Source: CAWIHK01 sp963835935
GTDB taxonomy: Bacteria > Bacteroidota > Ignavibacteria > UBA10030 > CAVZMI01
Direction of reading: 5' to 3'
DNA: 64,000 bases
Assembly (NCBI GenBank): GCA_963835935.1
Contig: CAWIHK010000001.1
Span: 744,001-808,000, forward strand
A program made the position numbers and the translations under genes. The notes under the pieces are model-generated. The model was not told the DNA's origin, did not search any database, and saw nothing but the letters and a program-made list of their open reading frames with translations. How positions within the stretch are numbered: the first letter of the stretch is position 1; each line of letters starts with the position of its first letter. This document shows, in pieces, positions 53,162-60,813 of this stretch.

Positions 53162-54709
53162 GTGGTATTTACAAACTCGACCACAGGCTACATTGCCGGA
53201 AATAGCGGCGGTATTTTAACAACAACCGACGGCGGCTCAACATGGAATAATGCCTCCGCGATAATGGCCGACAGTAGTAACGTTGTTGCATACAATTATA
53301 TTTACGACGGTGCCAACCGTTTGGTGGACAATTGGTTCAACTGGTATAGCCCGACGGCTCGTATGTTTATTGGTACAGATGCATACTGGGAAGGGATGAG
53401 TTACGATCCAAACGGCAACATCATGCAAATAAACCGCACCGATAATACCGGACTTGGAAATCCGATCAACAATCAATACATTCCGAACACAAACAAGCTG
53501 TTGATATTCGGGAACGGCTCGGCGCAAAGCAATATCTCGATTTATCGCTACGACGGCAATGGATCTATGACGAGCGATCCGAACGCCGGAATAAATTTTG
53601 TGATTTATGACTGCAATAACATGCCGTTAGCAGAATATAAAGGAAATACCAGATACGATTATACCTATGATGCGAATGGAACACGTATTTCAAAGACAAT
53701 CGGCAAGAATACGACATATTATACTCATGGCGTAAGCGGTAATGCTGAAATGGAAACCATTATAGGCGCGTCGACAACAAGCAGGTATTACATTTGGGGC
53801 TTAGATCATCTTGGGCACATTACGAGTGGAATGCATTATTATTATCTCAAGGATCATCTCGGCTCGATAAGGATGACAATTAATAAGAATGGGAAAGTGG
53901 TGAGCTATAACGATTATTATCCGTATGGTTCAATTATGCCAATGCGAAGTATGAACATGGCGATGGCTGATGAACGATATAAGTTTATTGGCAAGGAGCA
54001 GGATGCAGAAAGTGGTTATAGCTATTTTGAATCGAGATATTATAATTCATTGACTGGAATGTTCAATCGCGTGGATGATATGAGCGAATTAAATCCAAGC
54101 CAAAGTCCATATATTTATGCATATAATAATCCGATTCGATATATGGATCCAATGGGATTAGATGCGAAAGATGATAGCAATTATGCGCAGACTAATAATT
54201 CATATTTAGTAGACGGAGTGACTGTGACTTCAACGAAGCTTAATAATGGTGGTAATTCTACAAATTCTACTGGGGGGAGTATTAATGATGTTTCTGTAGT
54301 CTACAAAAAAACAACTGTAGTAAGTGATGATATGATTCAGACAATAGAATTCTATGTGAAGGAAATAACTCACCAAGGAAAAAGTCCGATCACAGAAACT
54401 TATGATGTACAAAAACTTAATCCAAAAAGTATATCCATTAAAATAGGAAGCTGGACTGTTACAAAAGAAAGTGATGGGACTGTAATAATGACAAATGGCA
54501 ATAAATTTATTTCTTTTGGTGAAGATAACCATGGAGACATTATAATGGATTTTTCAATTCCAACAGGTTCTACTATTCACGGGATTAATATTAGTTTTAA
54601 TGATCAAGAATTTTTAAAAGAATTAAAGAAAACCATCCTAGAGGTTTTACCAAAACTAACCCCAGGTGCGGTTCCAGGATCATTTCCAGAACCAATTCCT
54701 GCACCTTGA
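53162..54709 (+). CDS. Silent RHS cassette 13: YCF48/BNR fragment fused to core plus beta-rich tip
   Basis: The first ~35 residues (VFTNSTTGYIAGNSGGILTTTD followed by GGSTWN) are a YCF48/BNR-type repeat from an unrelated secreted protein, fused in frame to RHS sequence from ~53268 (DSSNVVAYNY). Allele GHITSGMHYYY. Linker GLDAKDDSNYAQTNNSYLVDG. The tip is homologous to tip 5 but intact, with KIGSWTVTKESDGTVIMTNG and a Pro/Gly-rich tail PGAVPGSFPEPIPAP. Activity unknown. Formal start GTG 53162. Confidence 0.74.
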   Translation: MVFTNSTTGYIAGNSGGILTTTDGGSTWNNASAIMADSSNVVAYNYIYDGANRLVDNWFNWYSPTARMFIGTDAYWEGMSYDPNGNIMQINRTDNTGLGNPINNQYIPNTNKLLIFGNGSAQSNISIYRYDGNGSMTSDPNAGINFVIYDCNNMPLAEYKGNTRYDYTYDANGTRISKTIGKNTTYYTHGVSGNAEMETIIGASTTSRYYIWGLDHLGHITSGMHYYYLKDHLGSIRMTINKNGKVVSYNDYYPYGSIMPMRSMNMAMADERYKFIGKEQDAESGYSYFESRYYNSLTGMFNRVDDMSELNPSQSPYIYAYNNPIRYMDPMGLDAKDDSNYAQTNNSYLVDGVTVTSTKLNNGGNSTNSTGGSINDVSVVYKKTTVVSDDMIQTIEFYVKEITHQGKSPITETYDVQKLNPKSISIKIGSWTVTKESDGTVIMTNGNKFISFGEDNHGDIIMDFSIPTGSTIHGINISFNDQEFLKELKKTILEVLPKLTPGAVPGSFPEPIPAP

Positions 54710-54721
54710 TGAGAATATTAG

Positions 54722-55381
54722 ATGAATAAAAAAATCAAAATAATAGTTTCGATAATTATAACGCTAATGATTGGCTATTTTGCATATGATATAATTTATA
54801 TTATGATTTATAATTATCATTTGGAATTATCCAACTACAAGGTATACTTGTGGCTCTTTTCAGATTCAGCAAAAAAAGATATCGATACTCTCGCTGTTGG
54901 TGGAAGCATTAGAAGGACCGACAAAATTTATTCTTATATTTACAAGGGTAAATATAGCATTATTATATGGGAAATTAAGGCTCTTAATGGTGTAAATTTA
55001 AAAAAAATAATTATTAATCAAAATATTATGCTTGGCAATGTGAAACTTAAACCCGGAGAACTATTAGATAAAGGTAGCGATATGGAAACACAGGTAAAAT
55101 TTGGTCCCTTTTTTAAAGACACAATAGTTATTGATTTAGATAATAATTCGAAAAGTATTAGAACTTTCGAAAAGACTAACTATCGGGGTTTTTATGGTTC
55201 TGTAAGTAGAATGGGTTTTGAAAACGGAGAGGGAGAAATATTAGCTTTAGAAGAATTCACTCGCAGATTTATGCCAACTTTGTTTTTAATGTATAAGACT
55301 AATAATAGTTTTTATATGATCACAATTCATTCAGATGAACCATTTGACGAAAATATTATTAACATACTAAATTTAAAATGA
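54722..55381 (+). CDS. Putative membrane-anchored immunity protein for cassette 13
   Basis: 219 residues: one N-terminal membrane helix (IIVSIIITLMIGYFAYDIIY) and a periplasmic domain nearly the same as that of the protein at 35079 in the last 110 residues (KDTIVIDLDNNSKSIRTFEK). It also shares the downstream junction leading into the next cassette (6 and 14 respectively), so tip, immunity gene and junction duplicated as a block. Confidence 0.72.
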   Translation: MNKKIKIIVSIIITLMIGYFAYDIIYIMIYNYHLELSNYKVYLWLFSDSAKKDIDTLAVGGSIRRTDKIYSYIYKGKYSIIIWEIKALNGVNLKKIIINQNIMLGNVKLKPGELLDKGSDMETQVKFGPFFKDTIVIDLDNNSKSIRTFEKTNYRGFYGSVSRMGFENGEGEILALEEFTRRFMPTLFLMYKTNNSFYMITIHSDEPFDENIINILNLK

Positions 55382-55467
55382 TTAATACTGAACTTTCCCC
55401 GTTTTAATAGACAGTAAGTCAAAGTTCAAAAATCGGTTTTCAATATATTCCGAACACAAACAAGCTG

Positions 55468-56091
55468 TTGATTTTCGGGAACGGCTCGGCGCAAAGCAAT
55501 ATCTCTATCTACCGCTACGACGGCAATGGAAGTATGATTAGCGATCCGAATGCCGGAATAAATTTTGTGATATACGATTACAACAACATGCCGTTAGCAG
55601 AGTATAAAGGAAATACCAGATACGATTATACCTATGATGCGAATGGAACACGTATCTCGAAAACAGTCGGCAAGAATACGACATATTATACTCATGGCGT
55701 AAGTGGCAATGCGGAGATGGAGACAATTGTAGGAGCTTCAACGACAAGCAGGTATTACATTTGGGGACTAGATCATCTTGGACATATTACGGCGAGCATG
55801 CATTATTATTATCTCAAGGACCATCTCGGTTCAATAAGAATGACGATAAACAAGAACGGAAAAGTAGTTAGCTATAATGATTACTACCCATACGGCTCAA
55901 TAATGCCAATGCGCAGTATGAACATGGCTATGGCTGATGAGCGGTATAAATTTACAGGGAAAGAGAGAGATGCTGAAACGAGCTATGATTATTTTGGTGC
56001 TAGGTATTATGATTGCCTAACCGGAAGATGGGGTCAGACAGATCTAATGTCACCTCTCCATCCGGAATATTCTCCGTATGCTTATGTGTAG
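55468..56091 (+). pseudogene. Silent RHS cassette 14, core part ending at a frameshift
   Basis: Core homology starts at 55441 (YIPNTNKLLIFGNGSAQSN) after the conserved junction. Allele GHITASMHYYY. It ends SPYAYV plus TAG at the same base as cassette 11. From about 55785 to 56225 the two cassettes are almost identical, then the tips differ completely. Confidence 0.74.
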
Positions 56092-56677
56092 GAACAATCC
56101 GATTAATTATATAGACCCAATAGGCCTAGATACAATGGAAACTATTTTCCCGAATGGCGACAGGAAGAAAAGCGATATAGGAGATTTAACTATAACTGAA
56201 ACACCGTTACCTTTTTTGGATAATTCTGATTACGATGGAAGTGGCAGCGGTTGTGGAAGCGGTAGTTCGAGCAATTACAAAAATTTGAAAAAATATTTAC
56301 CGGAAAAGAAATTTGGTAATGTAGAATTACTCGCAAAGATTCCTCATCTATTGGGACACTACGAACTTAAAGTGGGATCACACTTAAAAATTGGAAAACT
56401 GAATTTAGAGTTTAAGCCAAAATTTAAAATAACTATTCCCTTTCAAAATAAAAGTATTAATTTTCAAGCCGGATTAACAGATGGTTCCAATTGGTATTAT
56501 AGTGGAAGTTATTCTGTAAGTTATGATGATGCGGATGGTATCACCTCAAATAACACTGCAGGGTTTAATTGTGTTTATTATCCTGAACGTATTGAGGGAG
56601 CTGCGGTAGTAGTGATTGGTACAGTATTAATTATTTTAGATCAACCTGAGTTATTACCTTTATTAGGAACACGATGA
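56078..56677 (+). CDS. Silent RHS cassette 14: linker plus unknown beta-rich tip
   Basis: Linker as in cassette 11 (GLDTMETIFPNGDRKKSDIG), then a Gly/Ser-rich hinge (DGSGSGCGSGSSSNYKN) and a ~125-residue tip with alternating strands (HYELKVGSHLKIGKLNLEFK, INFQAGLTDGSNWYYSGSYS) and a hydrophobic C-terminal segment AAVVVIGTVLIILDQP. Its beta-barrel-like strand pattern plus terminal hydrophobic helix might suit membrane insertion; no family recognised. The stop overlaps the immunity ATG. Confidence 0.7.
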   Translation: MLMCRNNPINYIDPIGLDTMETIFPNGDRKKSDIGDLTITETPLPFLDNSDYDGSGSGCGSGSSSNYKNLKKYLPEKKFGNVELLAKIPHLLGHYELKVGSHLKIGKLNLEFKPKFKITIPFQNKSINFQAGLTDGSNWYYSGSYSVSYDDADGITSNNTAGFNCVYYPERIEGAAVVVIGTVLIILDQPELLPLLGTR

Positions 56678-57579
56678 TTGATAGATTTGATATCAGAGGC
56701 CGAAGATTTATCGCATTTATAATTGACATATTATTTGTCGTTATTATTGGTGCTATAGTTGGATTTATTCTTCGGTCTTGGCTTTTTGGCTTAGGCGAGA
56801 AAGCAAATTACGTAGGTTTTACGATTGCTCTTTTGTATCATGGATTGACAAATTCATTACTCCTTTCAGGGCAAACACCTGGAAAAGTGATATTCAGACT
56901 CAAAGTTATTTCAATAAACGGCAAGAAAATTAATCCGATTAGATCATTATTCCGTTCATTTATGATTATTTTTATTTTTTTTGACTTGCATATAACTCTT
57001 CCAGCTTTCTTGAATGATATAATGGTTTATGTATTAATGCCGTATTTAGTTGGACTAATTTATTTTGCAATATTTCTTCCTTGTAATCGTACGCTTCATG
57101 ATTTTATTTTTGGGACAGCTGTTGTTACAATTGATACAAATGAAATTAATAAATGCTACATTTCTTCAAAAGAGATTTTTGCGATTATCGTAATATCAAT
57201 AATCTTAATAATACCCTGGTATTTTATTGGATCGCATAAGCCTTTCGATCATAGTATTGCAGATGCTTTAAAGAAAACTCAAGCTCAAATATTATCGATG
57301 CCTCATGTGAAAGACGCAAGTATAGGTCTTGAAGATGGAAAGTATATCATTTCCATTCAGACAATCGATCCTCCGAAGGAAAGTCAAAAATTATCTATCA
57401 CAGCAGCATCTGTTCTCATCAATAACTTCGAATTAGAAGATTCAGATGAACCGATAAATATAAACGTAGTTCGGGGGTATGACCTGATAATATATCATTC
57501 TTGGGAAGTAGATAATACATCTCATTCAGTTCACGAATGGTTAATTCAATCTAAAAAAATATCTAAGGAGTTGAAGTAA
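56674..57579 (+). CDS. RDD-family membrane protein, putative immunity protein for cassette 14
   Basis: 301 residues, starting inside the stop of the cassette 14 tip (ATGA). RDD features: RFIAFIIDILFVVIIGAIVG, SGQTPGKVIFRLKVISINGK and RTLHDFIFGTAVV. About five membrane helices, the last (IFAIIVISIILIIPWYFI) followed by a ~100-residue soluble domain at the C-terminus (HVKDASIGLEDGKYIISIQT). Probably protects the inner membrane. It is larger than the RDD protein at 52675. Confidence 0.72.
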   Translation: MIDRFDIRGRRFIAFIIDILFVVIIGAIVGFILRSWLFGLGEKANYVGFTIALLYHGLTNSLLLSGQTPGKVIFRLKVISINGKKINPIRSLFRSFMIIFIFFDLHITLPAFLNDIMVYVLMPYLVGLIYFAIFLPCNRTLHDFIFGTAVVTIDTNEINKCYISSKEIFAIIVISIILIIPWYFIGSHKPFDHSIADALKKTQAQILSMPHVKDASIGLEDGKYIISIQTIDPPKESQKLSITAASVLINNFELEDSDEPININVVRGYDLIIYHSWEVDNTSHSVHEWLIQSKKISKELK

Positions 57580-57640
57580 ATTTTAGAATTAAAAAATCAC
57601 CTCATGGTATTTAACAAATACAACTTTATAGACACCGGAG

Positions 57641-57769
57641 ATGCAGCGAGACCTTACAGAACTATACCTCCATGGGTTATCCACCGGTGATTTTGGACAA
57701 CCTTTTGGATGGTTTTGGGGTGAAGATGCACCAACCAGAAGCCTATATATTAATTAAAGATAAGATAAG
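57641..57769 (+). pseudogene. Relic of another IS256-type transposase
   Basis: The frame from ATG 57641 reads MQRDLTELYLHGLSTGDFGQ followed by PFGWFWGEDAPTRSLYIN and a stop. The ELYLxGLSTGDF...xxGEDAP pattern is the N-terminal signature of Mutator/IS256 transposases but of a type different from the two full copies in this window. Only ~40 residues remain, with no inverted ends seen. A formal 73-residue frame at 57672-57893 is partly a shadow of this relic. Confidence 0.55.
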
Positions 57770-57770
57770 C

Positions 57771-57893
57771 CTGGAATTAAGAAAATTTCTTGCATCGCCG
57801 AAAGGCGTTGTTCAGGATGCAACATTAACGGAAACATCATTTGCAAATGGCGATGTAGTGCAAGATGCTAATAAGGAATTTCATATGAGATAA
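57771..57893 (+). pseudogene. Possible orphan 3' end of a toxin tip
   Basis: Downstream of the transposase relic the frame ISLELRKFLASPKGVVQDAT...ANGDVVQDANKEFHMR ends with a stop 50 bp before two immunity-like genes. Tips elsewhere lie exactly at this place relative to their immunity gene, so this could be the last ~40 residues of a lost tip. No homology is recognised. Confidence 0.35.
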
Positions 57894-57942
57894 AAATAAT
57901 AAACTAAAAGTCCAAGAAAAAAGACAATAAGGAGATCACATA

Positions 57943-58506
57943 ATGCGAAATATATTTGTATTCTGCTTTTACATCCTTGCTATTATTCAAGCATCTAATG
58001 CGCAATCATTAAAAGTGATATGTGGCGACCTTTACCTTCTTCAACAGGGAGAACGGATATTAATTAAATCTGACAAAGATAGCGATTGCTTCAGAGGTTA
58101 TGATATAATAGATAGCAATCATGTATTTGTTTCCTATGAGCCACATGGAATAGGTGATGCTGCCACAATTCTTGCTGTCATTGATATAGACATGGAAAAG
58201 GAAATTCAACTTACAGAATCATTAGGAGGAACAGGGGCGTCAATATTCGAATATAATTCTCGAAATGATCTAATATTATTCGACTCATATGATGGTGTTT
58301 ATATACTCAAAGTCCACGATTCAACTGGGAATGTCGAACCTTATAAAAGAGGAAAAAAACCTAAAAAAATATTAACTATCGATCCACACCAAGGAGCTTT
58401 TACATGTTTCTGGGTTGATGCTAAAAGTTATGGAGTCAGGATGCATGATAAGGTTTCGATACACGAGGTGGAGTGGTTCAATAAGCCAGGGAAAGTAACA
58501 CGGTAA
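57943..58506 (+). CDS. Orphan exported immunity-like protein A
   Basis: 187 residues; AAGGAG 9-14 bases before the ATG; signal peptide MRNIFVFCFYILAIIQASNA. Beta-rich mature part (GYDIIDSNHVFVSYEPHGIG, NDLILFDSYDGVYILKVHDS). A tandem paralogue follows. No complete toxin tip precedes it, only a transposase relic and a possible tip remnant. It may be an orphan immunity gene kept against neighbours, as is common in polymorphic-toxin loci. Confidence 0.68.
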   Translation: MRNIFVFCFYILAIIQASNAQSLKVICGDLYLLQQGERILIKSDKDSDCFRGYDIIDSNHVFVSYEPHGIGDAATILAVIDIDMEKEIQLTESLGGTGASIFEYNSRNDLILFDSYDGVYILKVHDSTGNVEPYKRGKKPKKILTIDPHQGAFTCFWVDAKSYGVRMHDKVSIHEVEWFNKPGKVTR

Positions 58507-58600
58507 TTTTAGAATAAAGGATGATTCATAGGAATATACACCGAAAAAGTTCCACCGTTTTTTTAATAAGTCAAACTTGATATGCGATGGAGATTTTTCT

Positions 58601-59140
58601 ATGCGATATTTATTTGTGATCTGTTTTATAATTATTGCTCTTATTCAAACATCGAATGGACAATCTTTGAAAGTGGTTTTTGGCGATCTTACTCTTTTCC
58701 GAGGCGGAGATGCAACAATAATTAAATCAGGTGACGATTGTGAGTATTTTCAGGGGTACGATTTGATAGACAACAATCATGTGTTTATTGCATATCAACC
58801 ATTAGGTACTGATGAAGCTACCACAATTCTTTGCGTTGTGGAAATAGGAATAGGAAAAGAAATTCCACTTACTGACACACTCCGAATAAGAGGTTTTTGC
58901 ACTTTCCAATATAATTCTCAGAACGACTTAATATTATTCGACTGGTTTGATGGTGCTTATGTTTTAAAAGTTCATGATTCATATGGCAATGTCGAACCTT
59001 ACAAAAAAGGAAGAAAACCTAGAAAAATATTATCAATTGATCCGGATAAAGAACCCTTCTCATGTTTCTGGATAGATGCTAAAAGATATGGAGTAAAAAT
59101 GACAACCGATAAAAATTATTCAATACATGAATTAGAATAA
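58601..59140 (+). CDS. Orphan exported immunity-like protein B (tandem paralogue)
   Basis: 179 residues from the ATG at 58601 (GGAGA upstream); an in-frame ATG at 58577 would put extra polar residues before the signal peptide (MRYLFVICFIIIALIQTSNG). It shares GYDLIDNNHVFIAYQP, NDLILFDWFDGAYVLKVHDS and FSCFWIDAKRYGVKM with the previous protein. Roughly half the residues match. The duplication suggests selection for immunity after loss of the cognate tip. Confidence 0.67.
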   Translation: MRYLFVICFIIIALIQTSNGQSLKVVFGDLTLFRGGDATIIKSGDDCEYFQGYDLIDNNHVFIAYQPLGTDEATTILCVVEIGIGKEIPLTDTLRIRGFCTFQYNSQNDLILFDWFDGAYVLKVHDSYGNVEPYKKGRKPRKILSIDPDKEPFSCFWIDAKRYGVKMTTDKNYSIHELE

Positions 59141-59178
59141 TTACCTTCAACAATCAATACATTCCGAACACGAACAAG

Positions 59179-60069
59179 ATGTTGATTTTCGGGAACGGCT
59201 CGGCGCAAAGCAATATCTCGATTTACCGGTACGACGGCAACGGGAGTATGACAAGCGATCCGAACGCCGGAATAAATTTTGTGATATACGATTGTGATAA
59301 CATGCCGTTAGCAGAGTATAAAGGAAATACCAGATACGATTATACCTATGATGCGAATGGAACACGTATCGCAAAAACGGTTGGTTCAAATACAACTTAC
59401 TACACCAAAGGATCAAGCGGCAATAACGAGATGGAGACAATTGTCGGTGCGTCATCTACAACGAACAGATATTATATATGGGGCTTGTCCGCCGGAGGCG
59501 GATCCCTTTCGGGAGATCATTTAGGTCTGATACAAAGTAGTGCGCGATATTATTATCTGAAGGATCATTTAGGATCAGTGAGAATGATAATAGATAAAAA
59601 TGGCAAATTGAAAGCGTATGATGACTATTACCCTTACGGGCTTGTTATGCCAGGACGCAGTATGAACATGGCTATGGCGGATGAGAGATATAAGTTTATT
59701 GGCAAGGAACAAGATGCAGAAACTGGCTATGGATATTTTGGTGGGCGATATTATTGTTCTTTGATTGGAAGATGGCTGAGTATAGATCCACTCACTAAGA
59801 CTCCTGGATACAACCCGTATAATTACTGCCTTGATAATCCGCTAAAATATTTTGATCCTGATGGGCAAGAGGAGTTGAAGGCTATGGAATATGCACAGAA
59901 GAATTTATTGCATAAGGAATATGGGCAAGGTTTTGATTATAGTAAAGTAACAAAAGATGGAACTGGTTGGACAATTTCAAATCCCGATCAAATGCTGTGT
60001 AATGAATTTGTGGCAAGAGTTTACACATCTGTAGGTTATTCTAATTTTCCATCGGCCTCTATTTATTGA
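59179..60069 (+). CDS. Silent RHS cassette 15: core plus truncated NlpC/P60-like tip
   Basis: Core homology starts at about 59148 (the ATG 59179 is formal). Allele GLIQSSARYYY with the same nine-residue insert SAGGGSLSG as cassette 10. The tip after DPDGQEE (~59860) has DQMLCNEFVARVYTS, matching ENSVVCNEIVARAYRG of tip 9, so the nucleophile Cys region is present. The sequence then runs into unrelated DNA at about 60030-60048 and stops, losing the catalytic His half. No immunity gene follows. This is the end of the array. Confidence 0.72.
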   Translation: MLIFGNGSAQSNISIYRYDGNGSMTSDPNAGINFVIYDCDNMPLAEYKGNTRYDYTYDANGTRIAKTVGSNTTYYTKGSSGNNEMETIVGASSTTNRYYIWGLSAGGGSLSGDHLGLIQSSARYYYLKDHLGSVRMIIDKNGKLKAYDDYYPYGLVMPGRSMNMAMADERYKFIGKEQDAETGYGYFGGRYYCSLIGRWLSIDPLTKTPGYNPYNYCLDNPLKYFDPDGQEELKAMEYAQKNLLHKEYGQGFDYSKVTKDGTGWTISNPDQMLCNEFVARVYTSVGYSNFPSASIY

Positions 60070-60435
60070 TGGGGTTTGTGGGCAGATATTCGAATAGTAA
60101 AAGCTCTCAACCATGCCGGTATCATCGCATCCGCAATCAAAGGCATCCATGTTATGTCCGCGGTCATAACCGGACTTGCGGTAATCTTTGTCGAGGTTTG
60201 TGTAATCAGGTAGAAGTGGATCGGGTTTGAATTTGTTTGTACGCTTTATCCTGTTCTGGCAATTCAACATTGTCTTGGTAAGCCAATACTTCACTACGAT
60301 GGGAATGTGCATTGATTTGCTGAATGTGGTTGTGTAGTACTTATGCTTGATTGTTATGGTATCGGTGGATAGATATTTTATTTGCGAAATTGCTTCCGAA
60401 AACCTACCAATATTTAGGAACAGGAAAATTATGAG
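60045..60435 (-). pseudogene. DNA/RNA non-specific endonuclease fragment (inverted relic)
   Basis: On the minus strand a frame open from 60435 reads a hydrophobic leader (LIIFLFLNIGRFSEAISQIK), then KPDPLLPDYTNLDKDYRKSG followed by YDRGHNMDAFD, with the DRGH active-site motif of Endonuclease_NS (NUC1) enzymes, and SNICPQTPSINRGRW, another family block. No ATG is visible at its 5' end, and its 3' half is cut where it meets cassette 15. It is a secreted or periplasmic nuclease remnant in opposite orientation to the array. Confidence 0.65.
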
Positions 60436-60541
60436 TTAGATAAGGCGTTTTGGAGTGTTCATCATTCTACTCCAAAGCCATTTCGAAGATATTCAGAAGG
60501 GGAGTTGTGACTATTGAAAGTAGTGGGTCCCCGCTACAAAA

Positions 60542-60570
60542 AAAGCCTCTGATATTTACAGAGGCTTTTC
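60542..60570. terminator. Strong bidirectional intrinsic terminator
   Basis: Stem AAAAGCCTCTG / CAGAGGCTTTT with a short loop ATATTTA, flanked by A- and T-rich arms on both sides. It closes the toxin array from the following genes. Confidence 0.8.
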
Positions 60571-60624
60571 CATTTTTGACCTTTTCAAAATTATAAAAAT
60601 TCATCGAGAAAGGAGGCTTTTATT

Positions 60625-60813
60625 TTGAGTTTTTATATCTATGTAATCAAAAGTGAAGAAGGCTTCCAATATACAGGTATGACGGAAGATATTGAATTGC
60701 GACTAAAACAACATAATGAAAAAAGTCTCTCATTTTGGACAAAACGAGGAACCGGATGACAGCTGGTATATTCTGAACAATTTCAAAATAAAGAAGATAC
60801 TCTATTTTTATAA
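60625..60813 (+). pseudogene. Broken GIY-YIG nuclease-domain protein
   Basis: A TTG start at 60625 with AGGAGG 9 bases upstream opens MSFYIYVIKSEEGFQYTGMT followed by EDIELRLKQHN, the GIY-YIG (UvrC-like, YhbQ-type) N-terminus. An in-frame TGA at 60757-60759 takes the place of a usual Trp (GTG-stop-QLVYSEQF). The frame then continues only to 60813, without the conserved C-terminal Lys/Arg helix. So it is both mutated and truncated. The 60-residue frame 60716-60898 is a shadow or junction product. Confidence 0.68.

Noticed and set aside
57672..57893. 73-codon frame as a complete small gene
   Set aside because: Its first half is a shadow of the transposase relic in the neighbouring frame; only the last ~40 codons might be a tip remnant, listed with low confidence.
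22639..60069. Regular repeats that might be taken for a CRISPR or integron array
   Set aside because: Repeat units are protein-coding RHS core of several hundred bp with variable ends; no short spacers, attC hairpins, cas genes or integrase are present.
60505..60540. Possible 3' end of a tRNA (GGGTCCCCGCTAC) before the terminator
   Set aside because: No cloverleaf could be formed upstream; the T-arm pattern GTTCGAAYC is absent.
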